Assembly: GCA_016937135.1 (NCBI GenBank)
Contig: JAFGWO010000212.1
Location: forward strand, 1 to 17,174
From: Pseudomonadota bacterium
GTDB taxonomy: Bacteria > BMS3Abin14
Length of the DNA: 17,174 nucleotides
Direction: 5' to 3'
Numbering within the stretch: the stretch's first letter is position 1; every line of letters starts with the position of its first letter. Positions 1-5,030 of this stretch are shown here, piece after piece. A program made the position numbers and the translations under genes. Below the pieces are notes generated by a model that was not told the origin of the DNA, ran no database searches, and was given only the letters and a program-made list of their open reading frames with translations.

Positions 1-153
1 TATCTTTCCAGCATCCACGCCCTTGCGGGAAGGATGCCCGCCGCCCCGGCTCCGATAGAAGCCCCTGCCGCAGGTACGGATGCCGCCCCCCTGGGCCAGA
101 CGGAGATGCCGCCCCTGCCGTTGGAAGGTCCGGAAGGGGAATCCGCCCAGTAA
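1..153 (+). CDS. C-terminal end of an unidentified protein (partial)
   Basis: Frame 1 is open from the left edge to a TAA at 151-153 and gives the last 50 residues of a protein that begins outside the window. The fragment starts YLSSIHALAGRM and continues into an Ala/Pro-rich acidic tail ending GPEGESAQ. Codon third positions are rich in G and C, like the real genes nearby. The tail is low-complexity, so it does not identify a family. The stop codon directly abuts the stop codon of the convergent LysM gene with no intergenic base. The reading is supported by the open frame and by the tidy convergent junction, but the function is unknown. Confidence 0.5.
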   Translation, partial: YLSSIHALAGRMPAAPAPIEAPAAGTDAAPLGQTEMPPLPLEGPEGESAQ

Positions 154-1179
154 TTATTTTTCAGGGGTGATCGCTCCGGTCCCCGGATGGATATCCCTGA
201 GGCTTTTGATGATCCTGGCCACGGAGGTTTCGGGACGCGGGGCGATGATCTGGATTTCCCCCAGTTCCTCCAGAGGCGGCTCGACGCCATCGATGGCGTC
301 TTTCCTCTCCACAAGGGTCATGATATCTCCCGTTGAAAGGCCGTCTCCAGACCCCAGATCGACGAAGACGATATCCCCTTTCCCGAGGAGGTTTTTCATC
401 TCGGGATTCAGGATGATATAACCTTCGAGGTTAAGGGGCTGGCCGGGACCTGCGTCAGGGAGCATGGATTCGTAATCGATGTGTTTGATGATCTGGTCTC
501 CCACGGCCGCTTCCCGGTAAATTCCATCCACCAGAGCAGTAGAAAGGCCGTCACGCGTATCCGCCACGGTCAGATCCCCCAGAACCTTGACCAGAAAACC
601 CATCTTTTCCCCCGAAACCGGGTGCTTGATCTGCGAAAAAACCCTGATGATGGAATACTGCTGCCCGGTGACAAGGGGGGAGCCTTCCGGCGGCGTGGTG
701 ATGTAAACCCGCATCCCGGGGCGGATCAGGAGCCTTCTCTCCTCCGTGCCCGTGATGGTCCCGAGGCCGATCTCCTCCTCCCGGGCGATAAACCCGTAGG
801 TGCTCAGGGCGAGGATCATCTCCTGCTTCATCTCTTCGGGGGCCATCTCCGGTTCAGGTGTTTCCGGGGGTGGAGAAGGCAGATCCGGCCGGGCTGTCGA
901 TGGAGGGGCAGGCCTCCTGATGACGGAGGAAGGGATCACGATCTCCTGGCCGGGGTAAATGAGATGGGGATTTTCGATGAACCGGTTGGCGTTCCAGACC
1001 TGCGGCCAGAGAAAGGGGTCAAACAGGTAGCTGCCGGAAATATCCCAGAGGGTATCCCCTTTCTGTACTATATGGATATCCTGGGTAACCGCCGCGGCGG
1101 GCGGCACGGCCGAAAACATGGTCAATGCCACCATAAGGGCGACTACAGCCCCAACCTGGCCAATACCGGATGGTTTCAT
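154..1179 (-). CDS. Exported LysM-domain protein
   Basis: A 341-residue envelope protein. Residues 1-30 form a signal peptide: a short basic start, a hydrophobic core (AVVALMVALTMF) and a likely cleavage after PAAA. Residues about 35-83 are one LysM domain, starting HIVQKGDTLWDIS and ending YPGQEIVIP; this fold binds peptidoglycan glycan chains. A Pro/Glu-rich linker covers about 88-116. The remaining 220 residues look like repeated beta-rich modules with recurring G-D turns (SPLVTGQQYSIIR near 175, GLSTGDIMTLVE near 285) and match no family I can name. The ATG at 1179 follows AAGGAGAACACC, a strong ribosome binding site. It lies 86 bases downstream of the TPR gene but has its own promoter, so it is probably transcribed both with bamD and alone. 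It is likely a periplasmic cell-wall-associated protein; its partner is unknown. Confidence 0.88.
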   Translation of the reverse strand: MKPSGIGQVGAVVALMVALTMFSAVPPAAAVTQDIHIVQKGDTLWDISGSYLFDPFLWPQVWNANRFIENPHLIYPGQEIVIPSSVIRRPAPPSTARPDLPSPPPETPEPEMAPEEMKQEMILALSTYGFIAREEEIGLGTITGTEERRLLIRPGMRVYITTPPEGSPLVTGQQYSIIRVFSQIKHPVSGEKMGFLVKVLGDLTVADTRDGLSTALVDGIYREAAVGDQIIKHIDYESMLPDAGPGQPLNLEGYIILNPEMKNLLGKGDIVFVDLGSGDGLSTGDIMTLVERKDAIDGVEPPLEELGEIQIIAPRPETSVARIIKSLRDIHPGTGAITPEK

Positions 1180-1227
1180 GGTGTTCTCCTTTAAATTCGG
1201 GCCCCTTATCCAAATAAACCGGGAAGA

Positions 1228-1256
1228 ATGATAGGTGTCGTGCTTTTCTCTGTCAA
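1228..1256 (-). promoter_or_regulatory. Sigma-70-type promoter of the LysM gene
   Basis: On the minus strand, TTGACA (1251-1256) is separated by 17 bases from TATCAT (1228-1233). This is a perfect -35 and a five-of-six -10. The predicted start falls about 40 bases upstream of the LysM ATG, leaving room for its AAGGAG ribosome binding site. It sits in the gap between the TPR and LysM genes. Confidence 0.72.
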
Positions 1257-1265
1257 GGGGACCGG

Positions 1266-2009
1266 TCAGAATGTATCCTGGTTCCCCGACCCCATGAGAG
1301 CTTTTTCGCCCTCAAGAAAACTCATGTACATGAGGGCTTTCAGATTGGCCGGGTCCGCTTTCAGGACCTCCCCCCACTGGCGGCTTGCCTTGTCTAGAAA
1401 CCCTTTGGAAAAATAGGTGATCCCAAGCTGGATCCGGGCGTCCAGATAGTCCGGCCGCTGCTCGATGGTTTTTGCAAGGATGTCGATGGCCTCGTCGGTC
1501 ATTCCGGTTTCGCGCAGGGTCGCGGCAAGCTTGACCTGGATGTCCGGAAAGCCCGGGGAGAGTTTCAGAGCCTTCCGGTACTCCTCGACGCTGTCTAGAA
1601 GCATCCCCAGTTCCCTGTAGATGTCCCCGATCTCCTTGTGCTTGTTGGCCAGCTTCCCCGCTATGAAGGGCTCAATGGGGGCCTTTTTCCGGGTGGCCCT
1701 CGCCTGGGCGCGATCGATGACCTCTTTGGCTTTGCCGTATTGCTTCAGTTCATTGAGGGTCACGGCGAGATTCAGGGACGCTTCCGTGTAATCCGGATTC
1801 AAACGGACCGCGCGCTGGAAAAAATCCCTGGCGCTCTGGAAATTCCCTGTCTGATAATAAAGCTGCCCCAGACGGTTGCAGACATCCGCAAAGTCGGGAT
1901 TCCGGCGATAGATCGCCTGAAGGGCGGCTTCGGCTTCGCTGATTCTTCCCAGGGCGATCAATTCGTCGATCTGGGTAAGGGTCAACCTTTCATCCGGGGT
2001 TTTTTCCAT
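1266..2009 (-). CDS. Tetratricopeptide repeat protein
   Basis: About 247 residues consisting almost wholly of TPR helix pairs, a scaffold for protein-protein contacts. Recognisable repeats include CNRLGQLYYQTGNFQSA with FFQRAVRLNP, then EIGDIYRELGMLLDSV with EEYRKALKLSP, then LAATLRETGMTDEA with QRPDYLDA, and a last ITYFSKGFLDKA with LKADPANLKA. No signal peptide or membrane segment is visible, so it is probably cytoplasmic or held by a partner. I prefer the ATG at 2009 because GGAGG lies five bases upstream. An in-frame ATG at 2033 would give eight more residues and overlap the bamD stop by four bases (ATGA), but it has no clear ribosome binding site. It probably shares a transcript with bamD, which suggests an envelope-assembly role, though this is inferred from position only. 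Confidence 0.85.
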   Translation of the reverse strand: MEKTPDERLTLTQIDELIALGRISEAEAALQAIYRRNPDFADVCNRLGQLYYQTGNFQSARDFFQRAVRLNPDYTEASLNLAVTLNELKQYGKAKEVIDRAQARATRKKAPIEPFIAGKLANKHKEIGDIYRELGMLLDSVEEYRKALKLSPGFPDIQVKLAATLRETGMTDEAIDILAKTIEQRPDYLDARIQLGITYFSKGFLDKASRQWGEVLKADPANLKALMYMSFLEGEKALMGSGNQDTF

Positions 2010-2029
2010 CCGCGCCTCCGCAGCGAACT

Positions 2030-2761
2030 TCATCTTGTTGGGGTATTCCCTTTCTCTGCTTCAAGTTCCCGAGCCCTGCCGGCCATTTCCCGGGCCTCGG
2101 ATTTTATCCTTTCGGAATATTCGTCCGCGAGGATCCGCTGGGCCCTGGCGAGGACAGCCTGTGGCTGCTTTTTTTTGAGATAAAAGGCCATAATCTCCAG
2201 CTCGTGTTCCCCTTCCTTGATCCGGAGCCGCTCCGCCATTTCCCTCCCTTGCCCGGCCCCTTTTCCCTCCGGGTATTCCTCGATGTATTTTTCAAGGAGG
2301 GATCTTGTCTGGCGAAGGCTGGAAATGTCCCGGTCAGAGGGGATATAGGTTCTGAGGTAGAAAAGACCGACGGCCGTTTTCTGGATCTGCCTGACCTTTG
2401 ACAAGGCGCTCTTGTAAAGGGCATCTTCACGGAAGGACCCTTCCGGATAAAGGTCCAGGTAGGCCCCGTATTCCATTTCAGCCTCGGGGTATTTCCCGGC
2501 CTGGAACCTGGCCTCCGCGAGGAGGAACTGAACCTCGCCTCCCAATCGTGTCTCGGCGGTGACGGGGCGAAGTTTCTCCAGTGTTTCTATTGCCAGTTCG
2601 TAGCGGTGTTTCCTGATGTCGTGCCGGGCGGAGTCCAGAAGGGAGTCGGGGGTTTGGGTGATCTCCCGGGTGGAGGAACAGCCAAAGATACCCGCCGTCA
2701 GGATAGCCAGGACAGGAATGATGAGATGTATACGGGAAACCAGGGTCTGTCTCCGTCGCAA
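2030..2761 (-). CDS. bamD: BamD-like outer-membrane lipoprotein
   Basis: A 243-residue lipoprotein resembling BamD, the TPR lipoprotein of the beta-barrel assembly machine on the periplasmic face of the outer membrane. Residues 1-27 are a signal sequence with hydrophobic core LIIPVLAILTAGIF. The lipobox ends in G27-C28, and Ser at +2 fits outer-membrane sorting. TPR-like helices follow: ARHDIRKHRYELAIETLEKL, then FLLAEARFQAGKYPEAEMEY with YLDLYPEG, the spacing typical of the BamD/YfiO group, whose usual length is about 240. The start is uncertain. The longest reading uses TTG at 2761 with no clear ribosome binding site, and a CTG six codons later has GGAG seven bases upstream. The downstream TPR gene overlaps or nearly overlaps it. 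A generic TPR lipoprotein is the alternative. Confidence 0.8.
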   Translation of the reverse strand: MRRRQTLVSRIHLIIPVLAILTAGIFGCSSTREITQTPDSLLDSARHDIRKHRYELAIETLEKLRPVTAETRLGGEVQFLLAEARFQAGKYPEAEMEYGAYLDLYPEGSFREDALYKSALSKVRQIQKTAVGLFYLRTYIPSDRDISSLRQTRSLLEKYIEEYPEGKGAGQGREMAERLRIKEGEHELEIMAFYLKKKQPQAVLARAQRILADEYSERIKSEAREMAGRARELEAEKGNTPTR

Positions 2762-2806
2762 GGTTTCAAAAGCTCAAACTGGCCTCTGCATCAAAACGAT
2801 TCCTTC

Positions 2807-2835
2807 ACAGTATGGGGATAAAGGCGTCATACTGT
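2807..2835. promoter_or_regulatory. Candidate operator: 8-base perfect inverted repeat
   Basis: ACAGTATG (2807-2814) and CATACTGT (2828-2835) are exact reverse complements separated by 13 bases. Their centres are 21 bases apart, two helical turns. The arms cover the -10 hexamer and part of the -35 hexamer of the proposed bamD promoter, the arrangement expected for a dimeric repressor. No regulator is identified, and part of the symmetry could be chance. Confidence 0.35.
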
Positions 2836-2838
2836 CAA
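2809..2838 (-). promoter_or_regulatory. Promoter of the bamD cluster
   Basis: On the minus strand, TTGACA (2833-2838) is followed after 18 bases by CATACT (2809-2814), four of six matches to the -10 consensus. It points toward bamD, whose start lies about 50 bases on. The promoter is overlaid by a perfect inverted repeat described separately. Confidence 0.5.
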
Positions 2839-2995
2839 GGAAAGGGAATGGCGTTTAGGCCGCCGGAGGGCATTTTCCAGCTTCGCCGGGAAAATGGGCC
2901 TGCCTCTCCTCCTGCCCGCCTGGAAAGAAAGGCGGCATCCGGTTTCCGGGCCGGATTGGTTTTAGCCGTTATTGACAAACGCGGGGAGGTTTAAA

Positions 2996-3751
2996 GTGAG
3001 ACTTACAATAATTGGATCGGGGACCAGCCTCCCGCAGATCGGCCGCGGCGCCCCCTGCTGTCTTCTCCAGGAAGGGGGCAGGAACGTTGTGGTGGATCTG
3101 GGGTCGGGCGCCTCGAGGGGTATTTTCCAGGCGGGCGTCCATCTGCGGGATGTGGGTCTTGTCGTCCTGACGCACCTTCATCCGGATCACTGCGCGGACC
3201 TTGTGCCTTTCCTCTTCGCCATGCGTGCAGAGGAAACGGCCAGGCAGCATCCGCTCCTGATCCTCGGGCCGGAAGGGTTGAGAAGGCATTACAGCAACCT
3301 TCACCGGACCTGGGGACATTGGGTTGAAGGAGCCGGTTACGACCTTTCCGTCATGGAATGGGAGGGACCTTCGATGAAATGGGGTCCTTTCCATCTTGGC
3401 GCCGCCCCGACCGCCCATTCCGTGCCAAACCTCGCGTGGTATATCGGGGGCCATGACCGGAGCGGGGTCATCCTGACCGGGGATGGCGAGGGGACGGATG
3501 CTCTCGTAAAAATGGGCCGGATGTTTTCGCACACTCTGGTCGCGGAATGCTCCCTTCCGGCAGGCAGGGACCTTCCCGGCCACATGAACCCGGCCCAGGC
3601 AGCCGACCTCGCCGTGGAATGCGGTTCAAGGGCTCTCGTCCTGACCCATCTGAATCCTGGCGTGGATGCCGAATCGGCGAAGGCCGAAGCGCGGGAGCGA
3701 TTTGGAGGGGAAGTGACCACTGCCGAGGACGGCCTGGTGATCGACGTTTGA
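2996..3751 (+). CDS. Metallo-beta-lactamase-fold hydrolase, RNase Z-like
   Basis: About 251 residues of the metallo-beta-lactamase fold in the ribonuclease Z-like branch. The signature T-H-L-H-P-D-H gives metal ligands H60, H62, D64 and H65. D163 lies in LTGDGEG. Later AECSLPAG, then GHMNP and THLNPG supply the C-terminal acidic and His motifs. The start begins VRLTIIGSGTSLP, the usual first strand. I chose GTG at 2996 because GGGGAGG lies six bases before it; an upstream TTG at 2972 only adds unrelated residues. It is divergent from bamD and convergent with the perR region, so it is probably a single-gene unit. RNase Z is about 300 residues and carries an exosite arm not evident here, so substrate and role (tRNA 3' processing, another phosphodiester or another ester) are open. 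Confidence 0.85.
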   Translation: MRLTIIGSGTSLPQIGRGAPCCLLQEGGRNVVVDLGSGASRGIFQAGVHLRDVGLVVLTHLHPDHCADLVPFLFAMRAEETARQHPLLILGPEGLRRHYSNLHRTWGHWVEGAGYDLSVMEWEGPSMKWGPFHLGAAPTAHSVPNLAWYIGGHDRSGVILTGDGEGTDALVKMGRMFSHTLVAECSLPAGRDLPGHMNPAQAADLAVECGSRALVLTHLNPGVDAESAKAEARERFGGEVTTAEDGLVIDV

Positions 3752-3796
3752 TCCGCAGGAGGAAAGATGGCAGCTATCTAGGGAATACAGGCGTCC

Positions 3797-3904
3797 CTAT
3801 TTCTGTTTTTCGAAGCTGTTCCGGGCTCCGCACGAAGGACACTGTTCTGGTTGGCAGCGTCCCTCCCTGCTCAAGCCGCACTCCTTGCACCTGAAACGGG
3901 CCAG
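3797..3904 (-). CDS. Rubredoxin-like zinc/iron mini-protein (RCKP-like), CTG start
   Basis: A 35-residue protein with pairs C5-x2-C8 and C20-x2-C23 plus C15. It contains FRCKECGLSREGRCQPEQC and then PSCGARNSFEKQK. The pattern matches the rubredoxin-like metal-binding knuckles found at rubrerythrin C-termini and, from memory, the small 'RCKP-type' rubredoxin-like proteins; here that motif reads RCQP. No ATG, GTG or TTG precedes the Cys pairs. The best start is CTG at 3904, with GGGAAGGT four to five bases upstream. A second CTG at 3952 would add 16 residues. The frame is the same as perR and lies downstream of its TGA, 51 bases away, so the two are probably co-transcribed. A role in peroxide or oxygen defence electron transfer is inferred from this position. 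It could alternatively be a relic of a lost rubrerythrin. Confidence 0.55.
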   Translation of the reverse strand: MARFRCKECGLSREGRCQPEQCPSCGARNSFEKQK

Positions 3905-3955
3905 TATACCTTCCCGGGTTCCGGGTTTATGGATCGCCTGGAAAATAGACAGGGT

Positions 3956-4396
3956 TCAGGCTTCCGGTTTTTTATCCCGGCACTTCGGACACAACCCGAC
4001 CATGTGGATCTGGGTATGATGGACCTCCATATCCTCCACTTGCGGGAAAAGATCGGCCATCATCCATGCATTAAGCGGGTCCATCTCAAGGTCAACAAGT
4101 GATTTGCATGACTGGCAGAAGAAGTGGGCATGATCCCGCACTTCGGGATCGTAATGGACCCTTTCCGGATCGACATTCAACTCCTGTATTTCCCCAAGCT
4201 CCCTGAGGGTCTGGAGGGTTTTGTAAACGGTCGTGAATGATATGGATGGATGAATTTCAAGGGCCTTATGATAGATTTCCTCTGCCGATGGATGGGTGCG
4301 GTCATCCTTGAGAAGATGGCAGATGCTCAGCCTCTGGGGTGTGATTTTAAGCCCCGCCTCCCGGAACCTCGCCACGAGGTGTGTTATTTCTCTCAT
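3956..4396 (-). CDS. perR: Fur-family peroxide regulator, PerR type
   Basis: A 146-residue Fur-family repressor. The N-terminal winged helix includes GLKITPQRLSICHLL and SFTTVYKTLQTLRELGEI. The C-terminal dimer domain carries the structural zinc site C94-x2-C97 and C136-x2-C139. The regulatory metal ligands map onto those of Bacillus subtilis PerR with identical spacing: H35, D83, H89, H91 and D102. Asp at 102, rather than the Glu usual in Fur, is the residue associated with peroxide sensing by iron-catalysed His oxidation. I chose the ATG at 4396, with AGAAGGG upstream, over an ATG 16 codons earlier whose extra residues are unlike the family. It likely represses oxidative-stress genes. A promoter and a dyad upstream suggest autoregulation, and the small rubredoxin-like gene follows it. 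A zinc- or iron-responsive Fur is less likely. Confidence 0.85.
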   Translation of the reverse strand: MREITHLVARFREAGLKITPQRLSICHLLKDDRTHPSAEEIYHKALEIHPSISFTTVYKTLQTLRELGEIQELNVDPERVHYDPEVRDHAHFFCQSCKSLVDLEMDPLNAWMMADLFPQVEDMEVHHTQIHMVGLCPKCRDKKPEA

Positions 4397-4419
4397 TGCG
4401 CATGACCCTTCTGTATTTT

Positions 4420-4438
4420 TTGAATTGCTGTAATTTAA
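4420..4438. promoter_or_regulatory. Candidate PerR operator (imperfect dyad)
   Basis: TTGAATT (4420-4426), five bases, then AATTTAA (4432-4438) form an AT-rich inverted repeat with one mismatch. It lies 24 bases upstream of the perR ATG and just downstream of the proposed transcription start. Its size and AT-richness fit a Fur/PerR box in general form, but it does not closely match the classic TTATAAT-type box. Confidence 0.35.
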
Positions 4439-4450
4439 AAACAATCGCTG

Positions 4451-4479
4451 AAAATAAACGTTACGGGTGGAATTGTAAA
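4451..4479 (-). promoter_or_regulatory. Promoter of perR
   Basis: On the minus strand, TTTACA (4474-4479) and TATTTT (4451-4456) are 17 bases apart; each differs little from the sigma-70 consensus. The predicted start near 4444 lies about 48 bases before the chosen perR ATG, with the AT-rich dyad in the transcribed leader. Confidence 0.55.
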
Positions 4480-4480
4480 G

Positions 4481-4504
4481 AAGGTTAAGCCGGAAAAGGT
4501 TAAG
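4481..4504. repeat. Short tandem direct repeat upstream of the perR promoter
   Basis: AAGGTTAAG occurs at 4481-4489 and again at 4496-4504, each followed by CCGG or TCCGG. The copies are 15 bases apart and lie immediately upstream of the perR -35 hexamer. Such a position could suit an activator, but no matching regulator is recognised. Confidence 0.35.
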
Positions 4505-4577
4505 TCCGGGTTTTGCGGAAGAGGCAGAAAAGGGACCTTTCGGGTAAGGGACGGGATGGCGGAACCCAAGGTTTTAG

Positions 4578-4814
4578 CTACCAGAGGTGCCAGTCCCTCC
4601 AGTCCCTGTCCAGGAGTTCAAGGAGAAAGCCCAGAAGGGGAAAATACAGGATGAGGAAAGGGGCGAGGGAGGAAAAAGTGACCCAGAACGGAGGAGGGCT
4701 CACAAGGGACACGAAAATCACCAGCCCAAGGAGGAACAGGAAGAATTTCAGGGAACAGTGCTTCCAGCCCTCAACCGAATACCGTTTCACCCGGGGGTAC
4801 CAGTCATAACCCAT
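4578..4814 (-). CDS. Small two-helix membrane protein, unknown function
   Basis: A 78-residue protein. It starts MGYDWYPRVKRYS, continues with a hydrophobic helix (about residues 23-42, including FFLFLLGLVIFVSLV), a Pro-rich turn (SPPPFW) and a second helix (about 45-66, with LAPFLILYFPLLGFLLEL). It ends in a charged, Trp-rich tail (DRDWRDWHLW). The basic N-terminus and two helices suggest an inner-membrane hairpin with both ends in the cytoplasm. The ATG at 4814 has CGGAGGTC about seven bases upstream, a strong ribosome binding site that argues for a real gene. It is divergent from the ABC exporter. I do not recognise a family, and there is no clear terminator after its TAG. Confidence 0.65.
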   Translation of the reverse strand: MGYDWYPRVKRYSVEGWKHCSLKFFLFLLGLVIFVSLVSPPPFWVTFSSLAPFLILYFPLLGFLLELLDRDWRDWHLW

Positions 4815-4863
4815 AGCAGACCTCCGATTTATAGTTAAGATCAGGTCCGCTCACCTTATAGCC

Positions 4864-4892
4864 AGTTAAGTCCAGGCTGGTATCGATGTCAA
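4864..4892 (-). promoter_or_regulatory. Possible promoter of the small membrane protein
   Basis: On the minus strand, a perfect TTGACA (4887-4892) is followed after 17 bases by TTAACT (4864-4869), a weak -10. It points to the 78-residue membrane protein about 50 bases away. The -35 is convincing and the -10 is not. Confidence 0.35.
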
Positions 4893-4983
4893 GAGGCATG
4901 GTGGCGATCTGTCCCCCTTTCCGGGAAAAAGTGATATCCGGTCTTGGGGGGGTCTTCTCAAAGGGAGGGATTTCCTGGTGGCC

Positions 4984-5012
4984 GCCCCTTTTGGCGAATC
5001 CCGAAAAGGGGC
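4984..5012 (+). promoter_or_regulatory. Leader hairpin before the ABC exporter
   Basis: GCCCCTTTT (4984-4992) and AAAAGGGGC (5004-5012) are perfect complements around an 11-base loop. The hairpin ends 18 bases before the exporter ATG at 5031, so it could affect ribosome access. It lacks a following U-run and is not a standard terminator. I see no convincing plus-strand promoter for this gene in 4815-5030. Confidence 0.4.
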
Positions 5013-5030
5013 CGGCGGGAGCAGGCTGAC

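Noticed and set aside
481..1194. A 237-codon plus-strand frame opposite the LysM gene
   Set aside because: The opposite strand has a signal peptide, LysM domain, promoter and ribosome binding site. The plus reading is Arg/Gly/Pro-rich and matches nothing.
2871..2896. CATTTTCC...GGAAAATG inverted repeat as a regulatory site
   Set aside because: An 8-base dyad with a 10-base spacer, but it is not aligned with any recognisable promoter for the metallo-hydrolase, so support is too thin.
2937..2956. ATCCGG...CCGGAT hairpin as a terminator before the metallo-hydrolase
   Set aside because: No plus-strand gene precedes it, the stem is six pairs and the following sequence has only a short interrupted T stretch.
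3956..3958. perR TGA read as selenocysteine to make a fused PerR-rubredoxin protein
   Set aside because: PerR already ends at the usual place after its second Cys pair, and the downstream sequence has only a 5-base stem about 30 bases away, not a bacterial SECIS-like hairpin.
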